Positions 21,077-31,225 of a stretch of 64,000 nucleotides of DNA are shown piece after piece; positions within the stretch are counted from its first letter, which is position 1; the number at the start of each line of letters is the position of its first letter. Location of the stretch: assembly GCF_021147775.1 (NCBI RefSeq), contig NZ_JAGTPK010000010.1:146255-210254 (forward strand), in the 5' to 3' direction. The notes beneath the pieces are model-generated. The model made no database searches. It was not told where the DNA came from and was given only the letters and a program-made list of their open reading frames with translations. A program made the translations under genes and the position numbers. This DNA comes from Pseudomonas californiensis (GTDB lineage: Bacteria > Pseudomonadota > Gammaproteobacteria > Pseudomonadales > Pseudomonadaceae).

Positions 21077-24000
21077 ATGACCCAACACAACTTCATCCTG
21101 CGGCCTCTGGCGGCAGAAACGCTCCCGCCAGCCGCCATTCAGGATTTTCTGCTGACCAACGCCGAAAGGGCAGACTACGAAGCAACTCGCCTGGCGCTGC
21201 TTGAAAGCATGCGCCCCGGCACCGCCATAACCGACCTGACCCAGCCGCGAATCATTCCCCATCCAGAGTCTGATTTCGGCAGGTACTGCCTGCAAATGGT
21301 CGCGGGGCTCTATCAGATCCAGACGCCAGAACTCAACAGCCGGCTTGCACTGGCCGGCAGCACAACCGGTCACTGGTTCATTGATACGGATGACACCATC
21401 AAAGTGCTGCATGAGGACGCCCCCCCGACCCCTGTGATCGACAGCGGCCTTAAGCCTTCGGTGCTGCGTCAGTGCCGACAGCAGAATGAAACGCTTGAAG
21501 AACCCGCGCGTACAGATGGAAGTGTCAGCCTGGCACTGATGCTGCGCTGCAATTACGGCATGTCGCTACCGGAATCGCTAGACACCGCGAGTGTCACATC
21601 CCTGCTGGAGACCCTGGCCGAAGTACGGGCCACCCAAGAGCTGGGGTTACTGGATCCGAACGGCATCGCCACCCTGCTTGGCGCCCAGAATGTTGCAGAC
21701 ATGCGCCAAGTCTGCGCTGACTATCTGGGTACCGAAGGCGGCAGCCTGCTGGGCAGGCTCGGCGCAGCAGTACTCGCATCCAGAACAGCACTGCAAGTCC
21801 GCACTTCGCCAGTGACGTTGCTCACTCAGGTGATCAGGTCCGAGGAGGCACGAGCGCTGGCAAAGGCCATACTCAAAAAATGGGAATGGTCTGAAAGCGA
21901 ATCGCTTGAACCGCTGCTCACCTTGACTGACCGAGTGCTGTGGCATGCCATCAGTGTTGATATCCAGAGCCCGGAAAATCTGCAGCTCGGTCATTTCGCA
22001 GGTTACGAGATCGCCCGTCCTGACAACTGGGGACGAAGCCATGCAGATATCCTTGTAGATATCCATCGCCACATGATCGCAACCGGCAAGGCGTCCTCCT
22101 TGAACGAAGCAGCCCTTGCGACCTTCGTAGTTGCGTTCAACCACCATCCTGAATGGCTGATCAGCGATATTCCCGACGACCTCCCCTACGCCAGTAGCGA
22201 GGTCTGGGTGAATGTTCAACATGGGGTCAAATTGGCGGAAATCCTCGAACTCGGCTCATCGCGCTGGATAAACTTCCAGGACCTGACCGACCTGCCCGCG
22301 GTGTTCAGCAAGACAATGGAGACCGAAGAACAGCGAACGACTTACGCAGTGACCCGGATACCGACTCTGCTGACCTGGGCTCAGGCCAACGGGCACCTGC
22401 GCCTGCAAGATGATCGACTGTATTCAATCGAGGAGGTCGAACAGGCAACCCGTGCATTTGAACGTGCCGAAGACGAGATGCTTCAAGCCATCAATACGCT
22501 GGCCGAGCCTGCTCCGGAACGCAGAGCCATAGCCCTTGCAAACATCGAAAGCGCGACGCGGACACCCGAGATAGCTGCTCAGCTTGAAGAAGCAGGATAT
22601 CGACTTCCTCCTATTCCCCTGAGCCCCAACCTTGTATTGGTGCCCAAGAGCTATCCGCCTGTCTATCGTGACAAGCACGGTACGTACTCTCTTTCACATG
22701 TGCCTTATGACGCTTACGGCATAAAACATGAGGCGTTTTCAATTCTGGACGTTTACATGTCCGGGGAGAAAATCGAGGACTGGCGTGCGCCCGGTAACCC
22801 GCATGACGGCGACCTGTCTCACGTACCGTTTGAGGTGACGCTGCTGTACAACGCCATGCCGCCAATGCCGGAATCCTTCAACGACAGCTTTCAAGGCTAT
22901 ATGGCCAATGCGCGTCTGGCCTACACCACACTGATCAGAAAACTGCTGGTCAGACTGCCGTTCAAGCACCGTGTCGCGATTGAAAACGGCGAAGTGACGC
23001 TGCTGTCGTTAAGGCTGCCTACCCAGGACATAAAGGCGGCTTCTGAAAAAGAGGCGCATCGAGAGCCCCTGAGGGGTCGAGCTGGATTCATCATCAAAGC
23101 GGTTTATCTGAATGCGACCACCTACTACGAAGTGTTTCCGCTGAGGATGGTCATTCGTCATCGCCCGGACCTGATCACACTGCCCGAAGGTGGCTTGCTC
23201 GTCACGGTACCGTGGGGACGCATTCCGGTCCCCTCGTCCTGGATTAGCAGCGACGGACAGCCTACGCAGCACAACCCGGTCGAGATAATCGCCGGAAGCG
23301 AATTGGCATTTGATCAGGACGCTTACCTGAAAGGCCGGGAGCCTCAAGCAGGCGCCGCTGCGACATTGATTGCAGATGTCATCGGCATCCGCTTCCATGA
23401 ACCCGTGACGGGGACTGGCAAAGAAGCGCCATTGACCACATTTTCAGAGCGCTGCATGGCCATCGGACACTCGATCAGCCAAGACTTGTTCTACGTGAAT
23501 ACCGATGTGCTTTACGACCAATGCAACGAAGTCACGACGGTAGAGCGCTATAACGGCAAGCCCAGCGCTCCAGAGCTCGTTGGCAATTTTCTGCTCGCGA
23601 TGACGCCCTGGCATGAAATTCAGGAAATCATGTCGGGTGAACGATTGCGCATGAGGGCAGGGATGCTCGGAGTGTTGCTCTACTCGTTACCTTATATCGG
23701 CCCGACAGGAAAGCTGCTCACTGGCGTGGCGCGACTGATCAAGGGTGCTACCAAGGCTATGATGGTCGTACGAATTGGCAGCGTCACCCTGTCGGCGTTG
23801 AACGCTGGCGTGGCTACCTACATCAGAGCTGCCACGCCAGGCAGATGGCTGGCGACAAAAATCGGCACGGGAGCCATGCAGTACGTACACAGCCAACTGA
23901 AATGGAAAAGTCTGGGGTTACGTGCAGGCGTTGCCGCCAGTCGCAGGCTTGTGATGTACACGCACGCGATTGAAGCACAGGTCGAACGCAGGGAAATCAT

Positions 24001-24082
24001 ACAAAACAAATTGCTGAGCAGCCTTCCAGAGGCCACCGCCCCTGACGATCATCGACCATCAGAGGCAAAAACAACCGACTGA
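21077..24082 (+). CDS. Large toxin-like protein of unknown function
   Basis: A 1001-residue soluble-looking protein with no signal peptide. By eye it resembles the large 'dermonecrotic toxin-like'/DUF6543-type proteins common in plant-associated Pseudomonas. Residues about 500-830 are a mixed alpha/beta region with 'LRGRAGFIIKAVYLNATTYYEVFPL'. Residues about 835-960 contain 'GNFLLAMTPWHEIQEIMSGE' and a run of hydrophobic helices ('AGMLGVLLYSLPYIGPTGK', 'MMVVRIGSVTLSALNAGVA') like the membrane-interacting segment of those toxins. It stops soon after, so it may lack the usual C-terminal effector region. No secretion or immunity partner is adjacent, and no HrpL box is visible in the 278 bases upstream. 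The family assignment is tentative. Confidence 0.55.
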   Translation: MTQHNFILRPLAAETLPPAAIQDFLLTNAERADYEATRLALLESMRPGTAITDLTQPRIIPHPESDFGRYCLQMVAGLYQIQTPELNSRLALAGSTTGHWFIDTDDTIKVLHEDAPPTPVIDSGLKPSVLRQCRQQNETLEEPARTDGSVSLALMLRCNYGMSLPESLDTASVTSLLETLAEVRATQELGLLDPNGIATLLGAQNVADMRQVCADYLGTEGGSLLGRLGAAVLASRTALQVRTSPVTLLTQVIRSEEARALAKAILKKWEWSESESLEPLLTLTDRVLWHAISVDIQSPENLQLGHFAGYEIARPDNWGRSHADILVDIHRHMIATGKASSLNEAALATFVVAFNHHPEWLISDIPDDLPYASSEVWVNVQHGVKLAEILELGSSRWINFQDLTDLPAVFSKTMETEEQRTTYAVTRIPTLLTWAQANGHLRLQDDRLYSIEEVEQATRAFERAEDEMLQAINTLAEPAPERRAIALANIESATRTPEIAAQLEEAGYRLPPIPLSPNLVLVPKSYPPVYRDKHGTYSLSHVPYDAYGIKHEAFSILDVYMSGEKIEDWRAPGNPHDGDLSHVPFEVTLLYNAMPPMPESFNDSFQGYMANARLAYTTLIRKLLVRLPFKHRVAIENGEVTLLSLRLPTQDIKAASEKEAHREPLRGRAGFIIKAVYLNATTYYEVFPLRMVIRHRPDLITLPEGGLLVTVPWGRIPVPSSWISSDGQPTQHNPVEIIAGSELAFDQDAYLKGREPQAGAAATLIADVIGIRFHEPVTGTGKEAPLTTFSERCMAIGHSISQDLFYVNTDVLYDQCNEVTTVERYNGKPSAPELVGNFLLAMTPWHEIQEIMSGERLRMRAGMLGVLLYSLPYIGPTGKLLTGVARLIKGATKAMMVVRIGSVTLSALNAGVATYIRAATPGRWLATKIGTGAMQYVHSQLKWKSLGLRAGVAASRRLVMYTHAIEAQVERREIIQNKLLSSLPEATAPDDHRPSEAKTTD

Positions 24083-24090
24083 CGCCGTTA

Positions 24091-26406
24091 TCAGCGCGGG
24101 ACGACAGGCTTGCGAGCAGGCTTGCCGCCTTTGCCCTTGCCACCTTTGGCTGCATCCATACGTTCCTTGGCCGCTTGCTTGTTACGCGCCATGGCAGCGG
24201 CCTTGGCCTCTTCACGCTTGTCCCAGGGCTTGCTGCCGTCACTGCCACGAGGCGGCAGGCCGGTGTGCTGGGTCTGGATCAGCGTGGTCTTCGCGGTTTT
24301 GGCAACCTTGTGGCTGCCAGCCGGCGTCGAGTTCTTGCGACGGGCACTCTGGTAGCTGTCGGTCGCAGGCTGATGCAGCGGGATCAGTTGATCCTTGCCC
24401 GAGCCGATCAGATCGGAACGACCCATTCGCTCAAGTGCTTCGCGCAACATCGGCCAGCCTTTGGGATCGTGATAACGCAGAAAGGCCTTGTGCAGACGGC
24501 GCTGATCCTCGCTCTTGACGATGGTTACAGCGTCGCTCTTGTACGTGACCTTGCGCAGCGGGTTCTTGCCCGAGTGATACATGGCCGTGGCCGTGGCCAT
24601 TGGCGAAGGGTAGAACGCCTGCACCTGGTCAGCCCGGAAGCCGTTGCCCTTGAGCCACAAAGCCAGGTTCATCATGTCTTCATCGGTGGTGCCCGGGTGG
24701 GCCGCGATGAAGTAAGGAATCAGGTACTGCTCCTTGCCTGCTTCCTTGGTGTACTTCTCGAACATGCGCTTGAACTTGTCATAGCTGCCAATGCCCGGCT
24801 TCATCATCTGGTTGAGCGGACCTTCCTCGGTATGCTCCGGCGCGATCTTCAGGTAACCACCAACGTGGTGCGTCACCAGTTCCTTGACGTATTCCGGCGA
24901 CTCGACGGCGAGGTCATAGCGCAGGCCGGATGCAATCAGGATCTTCTTCACGCCCGGCAACGCCCGCGCACTGCGGTACAACTGAATCAGCGACGAGTGA
25001 TCGGTATTCAGGTTCGGGCAGATACCCGGGAACACGCATGACGGCTTGCGGCAGGCAGATTCGATTTCCGGGCTTTTGCAGGCGATGCGATACATGTTCG
25101 CGGTCGGTCCGCCGAGATCGGAAATCACACCGGTGAAACCTGGAACCTTGTCGCGGATCTCTTCGATCTCACGAATGATCGACTCTTCCGAACGGTTCTG
25201 AATGATGCGGCCTTCGTGCTCGGTGATCGAACAGAAAGTGCAGCCACCGAAGCAGCCGCGCATGATGTTCACCGAGAAGCGGATCATGTCGTAGGCCGGG
25301 ATCTTTTCCTTGCCGTACGCAGGGTGCGGAACGCGTGCGTATGGCATGCCGAACACGTAGTCCATTTCTTCGGTGGTCATCGGGATGGGCGGCGGGTTGA
25401 ACCAGACATCCACATCACCATGCTTCTGCACCAGCGCACGAGCATTGCCCGGGTTGGTTTCCAGGTGCAATACGCGGTTGGCGTGGGCATACAGCACAGA
25501 GTCGTTGCGAACCTTTTCCACCGACGGCAGGCGAATGACTGTTTTGTCACGGGTCATGCGCGGGCTGGCAAGAATCTGCACCACCTTGGCTTCGTTGGGG
25601 TCTTCAACCGGACCCTTTTCCTGCTCGATTGCGCAGGCCTGGGTGTCCTGAGTGTTTACATACGGGTTGATGATCTTGTCGATCTTGCCCGGACGGTCGA
25701 TGCGCGTTGAGTCGACTTCATACCAGCCTTGCGGCGTATCACGACGAATGAACGCGGTGCCGCGCACATCGGTGATGTCCTCGACCTTGTGGCCATAGGA
25801 CAGGCGCTGGGCGACTTCGACGATTGCCCGCTCGGCATTGCCGTACAGCAGGATGTCGGCGCAGGCGTCGATCAGGATCGAGTTGCGAACCTTGTCCTGC
25901 CAGTAGTCGTAGTGGGCGATGCGGCGCAGGGAAGCCTCAATGCCACCCAGCACGATAGGTACGTGCTTGTAGGCTTCCTTGCAGCGCTGGCTGTAGACCA
26001 GACTGGCACGGTCCGGACGCTTGCCGGCCATGCCGCCCGGCGTGTAGGCGTCGTCGGAACGGATTTTCTTGTCCGCGGTGTAGCGGTTGATCATTGAATC
26101 CATGTTGCCAGCAGCGACACCGAAGAACAGGTTCGGCTCGCCGAGCTTCATGAAGTCGTCTTTCGACTGCCAGTTGGGCTGGGCAATGATACCGACACGA
26201 AAGCCCTGGGATTCAAGCAGGCGCCCGATGATCGCCATACCGAAGGACGGGTGATCCACATAGGCATCACCGGTCACGATGATGATGTCGCAGGAATCCC
26301 AGCCAAGCAGATCCATCTCTTCCCGGCTCATGGGCAGGAACGGTGCTGGTCCGAAACATTCGGCCCAATACTTGGGATAGTCAAATAACGGCTTGGCTGC
26401 TTGCAT
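24091..26406 (-). CDS. YgiQ family radical SAM protein
   Basis: A 771-residue member of the YgiQ (UPF0313) radical SAM family, function unknown. It has a B12-binding-like N-terminal region, and the radical SAM cluster motif in '[19 protein letters not shown]' (Cys-x3-Cys-x2-Cys). The C-terminal 90 residues are a Lys/Ala/Gly-rich disordered tail, common in this family. The ATG at 26406 gives the conserved [19 protein letters not shown] start; an upstream in-frame start at 26460 would cross a stretch without conservation. It is convergent with the toxin-like gene, with only 8 bases between the stops. Confidence 0.92.
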   Translation of the reverse strand: MQAAKPLFDYPKYWAECFGPAPFLPMSREEMDLLGWDSCDIIIVTGDAYVDHPSFGMAIIGRLLESQGFRVGIIAQPNWQSKDDFMKLGEPNLFFGVAAGNMDSMINRYTADKKIRSDDAYTPGGMAGKRPDRASLVYSQRCKEAYKHVPIVLGGIEASLRRIAHYDYWQDKVRNSILIDACADILLYGNAERAIVEVAQRLSYGHKVEDITDVRGTAFIRRDTPQGWYEVDSTRIDRPGKIDKIINPYVNTQDTQACAIEQEKGPVEDPNEAKVVQILASPRMTRDKTVIRLPSVEKVRNDSVLYAHANRVLHLETNPGNARALVQKHGDVDVWFNPPPIPMTTEEMDYVFGMPYARVPHPAYGKEKIPAYDMIRFSVNIMRGCFGGCTFCSITEHEGRIIQNRSEESIIREIEEIRDKVPGFTGVISDLGGPTANMYRIACKSPEIESACRKPSCVFPGICPNLNTDHSSLIQLYRSARALPGVKKILIASGLRYDLAVESPEYVKELVTHHVGGYLKIAPEHTEEGPLNQMMKPGIGSYDKFKRMFEKYTKEAGKEQYLIPYFIAAHPGTTDEDMMNLALWLKGNGFRADQVQAFYPSPMATATAMYHSGKNPLRKVTYKSDAVTIVKSEDQRRLHKAFLRYHDPKGWPMLREALERMGRSDLIGSGKDQLIPLHQPATDSYQSARRKNSTPAGSHKVAKTAKTTLIQTQHTGLPPRGSDGSKPWDKREEAKAAAMARNKQAAKERMDAAKGGKGKGGKPARKPVVPR

Positions 26407-26566
26407 GTTCAGGGACCTACGTTTGCACGTTGGAAAAATCGCGGGCGCGGAATATAGCACATTTTTTGATCAAATCCGACGACAGTGGTCGGAATAGATG
26501 ATCAGACACCCTTGCTGATGTACACCGGCAAGACTGCTTCAAAACCCGCCCGGCAAGGCGAAGGCT

Positions 26567-27961
26567 TTAATCGTCGTCGAAGTTGTAGCTGCCCGGCGCC
26601 AGGTTCTCGAAACGGGTGTATTTACCGATAAACGCCAGCCGCGTTGTACCAATAGGCCCGTTACGCTGCTTGCCGATGATGATTTCGGCGATGCCCTTGT
26701 GCTCCGTCTCCGGGTGATAAACCTCATCCCGGTAGACAAACATGATGACGTCGGCGTCCTGCTCGATTGCTCCGGATTCACGCAAGTCGGAGTTGATCGG
26801 GCGCTTGTTCGGACGCTGCTCGAGGGACCGGTTGAGCTGTGACAGCGCAATGACGGGGCAGTTGAATTCCTTGGCCAGCGCTTTCAACGAGCGGGAAATC
26901 TCGGAAATTTCGTTGGTCCGGTTGTCACCGCTCGAACCCGGGATCTGCATCAACTGCAGGTAGTCGATCATGATCATGGCAATGTCGCCATGCTCACGGA
27001 CGATACGCCGCGTCCGCGCACGCATTTCCGAAGGGCTGATGCCGGCCGTGTCATCGATGAACAGCTTGCGGTCGTTGAGCAGATTGACCGCCGATGTCAG
27101 CCGCGGCCAATCGTCGTCGTCCAACTGACCGGCACGCACTTTGGTCTGGTCGATACGGCCAAGCGACGACAACATACGCATGATCAACGACTCGCCTGGC
27201 ATCTCCAGCGAGTAGACCAGGACGACCTTGTCGCTGCGCAACACGGCGTTTTCGACGAGGTTCATGGCAAAGGTGGTTTTACCCATCGACGGTCGACCTG
27301 CCACGATGATCAGGTCAGACGGCTGCATGCCACTGGTCTTTTCGTCGAGATCGGTATAACCGGTGGACAGCCCAGTGATCGCATTGTCGCTGTTGAACAG
27401 CGTATCGATGCGATCAATGGCCTTGGTCAGCAGGTCGTTGACGCTGACCGGACCGCCCGTCTTGGGACGCGCCTCGGCAATCTGGAAGATCTGGCGCTCG
27501 GCCTCGTCAAGAATCTCTTCGGCGGTACGGCCTTCCGGATTGAACGCACTGTCGGCAATTTCGGTACTGATACCGATCAACTGCCGCAACGTGGCCCGCG
27601 CACGAACGATCTGCGCGTACGCCTTGATGTTGGCGACCGACGGGGTGTTTTTCGCAAGCTCACTGAGATAGCCAAGGCCACCGACCTGAGAGGTCTGCCC
27701 TTCCTTGTCCAGTTGCTCAGCGAGCGTGACGACGTCAATCGGGCTGTTCTGGTCGGCCAACCGGGCAATGGCCCGAAAGATCAGCCGGTGGTCATGTCGA
27801 TAGAAATCACCATCCGAGACTTGATCAAGCACGCGCTCCCAGGCGTTGTTGTCCAGCATCAGACCACCGAGTACAGCCTGTTCGGCCTCGATGGAATGCG
27901 GGGGCACCTTGAGGGCAGCGGTTTGCAGATCGTATTGCTCGGGGCTGGAGATTTCGTTCAT
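26567..27961 (-). CDS. dnaB: Replicative DNA helicase DnaB
   Basis: DnaB is the hexameric 5'-3' helicase of the replication fork. The 464-residue protein has the N-terminal helical domain starting 'VPPHSIEAEQAVLGGLMLD', a linker, and a RecA-like C-terminal domain with Walker A GRPSMGKT near residue 213, Walker B IMIDYLQLM, and the 'SDLRESGAIEQDADVI' motif. Its start at 27961 follows the rplI terminator, as in other pseudomonads. No intein or insertion interrupts it. Confidence 0.97.
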   Translation of the reverse strand: MNEISSPEQYDLQTAALKVPPHSIEAEQAVLGGLMLDNNAWERVLDQVSDGDFYRHDHRLIFRAIARLADQNSPIDVVTLAEQLDKEGQTSQVGGLGYLSELAKNTPSVANIKAYAQIVRARATLRQLIGISTEIADSAFNPEGRTAEEILDEAERQIFQIAEARPKTGGPVSVNDLLTKAIDRIDTLFNSDNAITGLSTGYTDLDEKTSGMQPSDLIIVAGRPSMGKTTFAMNLVENAVLRSDKVVLVYSLEMPGESLIMRMLSSLGRIDQTKVRAGQLDDDDWPRLTSAVNLLNDRKLFIDDTAGISPSEMRARTRRIVREHGDIAMIMIDYLQLMQIPGSSGDNRTNEISEISRSLKALAKEFNCPVIALSQLNRSLEQRPNKRPINSDLRESGAIEQDADVIMFVYRDEVYHPETEHKGIAEIIIGKQRNGPIGTTRLAFIGKYTRFENLAPGSYNFDDD

Positions 27962-28009
27962 GGCCACTTGAATTCGAGGTTTACAGAATGGGGATGGCAC
28001 AAATACAAA

Positions 28010-28038
28010 GGGCACGACCTGTAAACAGGATCGTGCCC
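28010..28038 (-). terminator. Intrinsic terminator between rplI and dnaB
   Basis: GGGCACGA and TCGTGCCC form an 8-bp outer stem, continued by an inner CCTG/CAGG stem with a TAAA loop. On the minus strand it is followed by TTTGTATTTG. It would end most rpsF-rpsR-DUF2232-rplI transcripts before dnaB, separating abundant ribosomal mRNA from helicase mRNA. Confidence 0.75.
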
Positions 28039-28084
28039 GATGTTAATCCTCTGACGGCAAGGCCGCCAGACGATTATGTACTGC

Positions 28085-28531
28085 TTAAGCAGCCACTACG
28101 ACAACGCGTACGGTCGCTTCTACGTCGCTGTGCAGGTGCACAGCTACGTCGAATTCGCCAACGTTGCGGATAGTGCCGTTCGGCAGACGAACTTCGCTTT
28201 TTGCAACTTCAACGCCAGAGGCGGTCAGTGCATCAGCGATGTCGTGAGTACCGATCGAACCGAACAGCTTGCCTTCGTCACCAGCAGTGGCAGTGATAGT
28301 CACTTCCAGCTCAGCCAGTTGGGCAGCGCGAGTTTCGGCAGATGCTTTCTTGTCTGCAGCCAGTTTTTCCAGCTCAGCACGACGCTCTTCAAAAGCAGCC
28401 ACGTTGGCAGCAGTTGCAGCGGTTGCTTTGCCGTAAGGCAGCAGGTAGTTACGACCGTAACCGGCCTTAACATTTACTTTGTCGCCCAGGTTGCCCAGGT
28501 TGGCGACTTTTTCCAGAAGGATCAGTTGCAT
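28085..28531 (-). CDS. rplI: 50S ribosomal protein L9
   Basis: L9 (148 residues) binds 23S rRNA near the L1 stalk and limits frameshifting. The N-terminal domain has the L9 signature ([36 protein letters not shown]), followed by the long central helix with charged Ala/Glu/Lys residues and the C-terminal domain from about residue 80. It is the fourth gene of the rpsF operon and is followed by an intrinsic terminator. Confidence 0.98.
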   Translation of the reverse strand: MQLILLEKVANLGNLGDKVNVKAGYGRNYLLPYGKATAATAANVAAFEERRAELEKLAADKKASAETRAAQLAELEVTITATAGDEGKLFGSIGTHDIADALTASGVEVAKSEVRLPNGTIRNVGEFDVAVHLHSDVEATVRVVVVAA

Positions 28532-28550
28532 GTGGAAATCCTCTTAACTT

Positions 28551-29447
28551 TTAACCTTCACCGTTCGCAGGGCCATTGCCGGAATCTTTCGATATCCGGC
28601 GACCGCGAAAATCAATCAGGCTGTCGACAATGGCTATCACCACGAGCAACGGATAGATCAGTTGCATGAACACCAGCAGCGTGATGTACATCCCCACCAG
28701 CCAGAACCTGGACAGGCGCTTTTCAGCTACCAGACCATGAATCAGGGCCAGACCTGCGAATACCAGCGGTACGCTGCAAAGCGGTGTGAGCATCGCAACT
28801 TGCGGACCGAAATTCGGCCCCACGAGCATGCACACCAACAGCAGTAACGCAGCTACCCGCGGGAGCTTCACCGCGCGAAATTCACGCCCGAAGCCACCAG
28901 GGTTGTACAACAACGCTTGCCAGTACCGCCCAAGCATCAGGCAAAGCACACTGACGATTTGCAACACAGCCGCTATCAAACCGTTAAGGACTGGTGTAAT
29001 CAGCGCTCCCAGACGCGTCCGCTCTTCTACGCTCAACTGCTCGTAGAGCCCAGCCAGCATTGTCGGCAGATGTTTCTGCAACTCCTGCGACATTGCTTCG
29101 ATGGGTTCGCGAAAAACCGTGCCCAGAACCACTGCATACACCACACCCAGCGCCACGCTGACCAGCAGCAAACGGACCCAGGACTCGCTGGCACGCAAAA
29201 CCATTGCCAAACTCAGTGACCCGATCAGCACCATGGCTGTACGCGGTTCACCGAAATACCACCAGACCAAAGCCGGCAGCAGAGCCCAGGACAGGACACC
29301 AACGGCATCACTGAACCCGCGTCGCAGGAGCACAAGGCAACCCGCGGCAGCACTCAACCAGAACAACAGCGGCAACGCCGCACATCCAGCCACTACGAGA
29401 GTGGCTTGCATGCGGCCGCGCATGATGAATTCAGCCAGGGCACGCAT
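28551..29447 (-). CDS. DUF2232 family membrane protein
   Basis: A 298-residue polytopic membrane protein with about eight hydrophobic segments, inserted between rpsR and rplI. This placement is characteristic of gammaproteobacterial DUF2232 (YybS-like) proteins. The first segment is 'ATLVVAGCAALPLLFWLSAAAGCLVLL', and the C-terminus is a short charged tail (IDFRGRRISKDSGNG). Function is unknown. Its fixed location in a ribosomal protein operon suggests co-expression with growth rate rather than an accessory role. Confidence 0.85.
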   Translation of the reverse strand: MRALAEFIMRGRMQATLVVAGCAALPLLFWLSAAAGCLVLLRRGFSDAVGVLSWALLPALVWWYFGEPRTAMVLIGSLSLAMVLRASESWVRLLLVSVALGVVYAVVLGTVFREPIEAMSQELQKHLPTMLAGLYEQLSVEERTRLGALITPVLNGLIAAVLQIVSVLCLMLGRYWQALLYNPGGFGREFRAVKLPRVAALLLLVCMLVGPNFGPQVAMLTPLCSVPLVFAGLALIHGLVAEKRLSRFWLVGMYITLLVFMQLIYPLLVVIAIVDSLIDFRGRRISKDSGNGPANGEG

Positions 29448-29486
29448 GCTTTCTATCCCTTGTTACGTTTTGTCGACTACCTGGTC

Positions 29487-29717
29487 TCAGCGGCCGTGGC
29501 TGTCGGTGTAGGCCAGCAGGGCCAGGAAGCGGGCACGCTTGATAGCGGTGGCCAGCTGACGCTGATAACGTGCTTTGGTACCAGTGATACGGCTTGGAAC
29601 GATTTTGCCGGTCTCGGATACATAGGCTTTCAGAGTGTTGAGATCTTTGTAATCGATCTCTTTGACGTCTTCAGCGGTGAAGCGGCAGAATTTACGACGA
29701 CGGAAGAAACGTGCCAT
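29487..29717 (-). CDS. rpsR: 30S ribosomal protein S18
   Basis: S18 (76 residues) forms a heterodimer with S6 on the 30S platform. The sequence has the typical '[25 protein letters not shown]' start and '[32 protein letters not shown]'-like core (here [11 protein letters not shown]). The Cys in RRKFC is kept. It is second in the operon, 28 bases after rpsF. Confidence 0.98.
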
Positions 29718-29745
29718 GTAATTGGCTCCTCAAAAGGTCCGTGGA

Positions 29746-30177
29746 TTACTCGTCAGCGTTATCGCTAACGTCGCTGTTGTCACCGTCATCGCCATCGCCA
29801 TCGGCGCTGTCGGAGTGCTCAGGACGGTCACGACGCTCACGGCGCTCACTGCGGTTCTCTTCAGCCTTGAGCATCTCGGACTGGCCAGTTACGGCTTCGT
29901 CGCGACGGATGACCAGGTTACGGATCACAGCATCGTTGTAACGGAAGTTGTCTTCCAGCTCGGCCAGGGCCTTGCCAGTGCACTCAACGTTCAGCATCAC
30001 GTAGTGAGCCTTGTGAACATTGTTGATTGCGTAGGCCAGTTGACGACGGCCCCAATCTTCCAGACGGTGGATTTTGCCGCCGTCTTCTTCGATCAGCTTG
30101 GTATAACGCTCAACCATGCCGCCGACTTGCTCGCTTTGATCCGGGTGGACCAAAAAGATAATTTCGTAATGACGCAT
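29746..30177 (-). CDS. rpsF: 30S ribosomal protein S6
   Basis: S6 (143 residues) has the core '[18 protein letters not shown]' and '[27 protein letters not shown]', then a long charged tail of about 40 residues ending in alternating Asp, Ser, Gly and Glu. In enterobacteria and P. fluorescens the S6 C-terminus is the substrate of the glutamate ligase RimK; the terminal Glu here would suit that, though this is inference. It is the first gene of the rpsF-rpsR-DUF2232-rplI operon. Confidence 0.98.
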   Translation of the reverse strand: MRHYEIIFLVHPDQSEQVGGMVERYTKLIEEDGGKIHRLEDWGRRQLAYAINNVHKAHYVMLNVECTGKALAELEDNFRYNDAVIRNLVIRRDEAVTGQSEMLKAEENRSERRERRDRPEHSDSADGDGDDGDNSDVSDNADE

Positions 30178-30203
30178 GAATGCTCCTTACGGGTTGTAGC
30201 CTG

Positions 30204-30216
30204 CCGCTGAAAGCGG
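30204..30216 (-). promoter_or_regulatory. Hairpin in the rpsF leader
   Basis: CCGCT-TTC-AGCGG, about 26 bases before the rpsF ATG, forms a small stem just upstream of the AAGGAG. rpsF leaders in many bacteria contain an S6:S18-binding structure with a CCG element that gives feedback control. Whether this hairpin is that element cannot be settled by eye. Confidence 0.35.
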
Positions 30217-30295
30217 TCAGACAAGGAGTGAATGACACTGTTAGTCTTGCCCAGGGACAGGCACATGAGCGCCTGCCATGACAGCAAGGGGCGCA

Positions 30296-30324
30296 ATTGT
30301 AGAGAAGGGTCGAGGGAGGCGCAA
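30296..30324 (-). promoter_or_regulatory. Candidate sigma-70 promoter of the rpsF operon
   Basis: On the minus strand TTGCGC (30324-30319) and TACAAT (30301-30296) are separated by 17 bases. The start would lie near 30289, giving a leader of roughly 110 bases. The 286-base gap between rpsF and rlmB also contains a GCGAGCGG/CCGCTCGC hairpin (30426-30450) just after rlmB. Confidence 0.5.
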
Positions 30325-30463
30325 GGCAATTGGTGATTATTTGAACAGATCACCCAAGGACGGAGACTTCAGCTGACGAGAAGCCGTAAACCACATACGA
30401 CCTCGCCGCCTGCAGATCGGTCTTGGCGAGCGGAGCACCGCCCCGCTCGCTGACACCTGACAA

Positions 30464-31225
30464 TCAGGACTTCTTGCCGGAAGCCTTGACGTTACGCTGG
30501 CGCAGCGCTTCGAACAGACACACACCGGTGGCCACCGAAACGTTCAGGCTGCTGACGCTGCCTGCCATCGGCAGACGCACCAGATAATCGCAGTGCTCGC
30601 GCGTCAGGCGACGCATGCCCTTACCTTCAGCACCCATGATGATAATGGTAGGCCCGGTCAGGTCCTGCTGATACAGCTCCTGCTCAGCCTCACCGGCCGT
30701 GCCTACAACCCACAAGCCGCGCTGCTGAAGCTTTTCCAGCGTACGCGCAAGGTTGGTCACCGCAACCAGCGGAATCACTTCCGCCGCACCGCAGGCCACT
30801 TTGCGCACTGCCGGGGTCAGGGTTGCTGACTTGTCCTTGGGAACCAGAACCGCCAGTGCACCCGCCGCGTCGGCAGTTCGAAGGCAAGCGCCCAGATTAT
30901 GCGGATCGGTCACACCATCGAGCACGAGCAACAAAGGTGGCCCCTCAGTGCGGTCGAGCAGCTCGTCCAGCATCGCTTCGCCCCAGACCTGACTTGGACT
31001 GACGTCCGCAACCACGCCCTGATGCACACCCTCGACCCAGGCATCCATTTCGCGACGCTCGGCCTGGCCGATTGTCACGCGGTTCTGCCCCGCCAGCTCG
31101 ACAAGAACCTGTACACGAGGATCGTTACGACCCTCTGCCAGCCAAATGTGTTTGACGCGCTTTGGGTGATGACGAAGCAATGCTTCCACGGCATGAACGC
31201 CGTAGATCTTTTCCAGCTGACTCAT
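30464..31225 (-). CDS. rlmB: 23S rRNA (guanosine-2'-O)-methyltransferase RlmB
   Basis: RlmB is a SPOUT-class enzyme that methylates G2251 of 23S rRNA using SAM. The 253-residue protein has an N-terminal substrate-binding domain and the three SpoU motifs: 'DGVTDPHNLGACLRTADAAG', 'IIMGAEGKGMRRL' and 'VSSLNVSVATGVCLFE'. The start overlaps the rnr stop by 4 bases (ATGA), so the pair is coupled, as in E. coli and P. aeruginosa. Confidence 0.96.
   Translation of the reverse strand: MSQLEKIYGVHAVEALLRHHPKRVKHIWLAEGRNDPRVQVLVELAGQNRVTIGQAERREMDAWVEGVHQGVVADVSPSQVWGEAMLDELLDRTEGPPLLLVLDGVTDPHNLGACLRTADAAGALAVLVPKDKSATLTPAVRKVACGAAEVIPLVAVTNLARTLEKLQQRGLWVVGTAGEAEQELYQQDLTGPTIIIMGAEGKGMRRLTREHCDYLVRLPMAGSVSSLNVSVATGVCLFEALRQRNVKASGKKS

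Noticed and set aside
21077..24082. Type III effector under HrpL control
   Set aside because: No GGAACC-N15/16-CCACNNA hrp box is visible in the upstream region, and the protein is not a recognised Hop family.
24175..25041. Plus-strand frame within the YgiQ gene
   Set aside because: No domain match and no ribosome site; it mirrors the conserved radical SAM gene.
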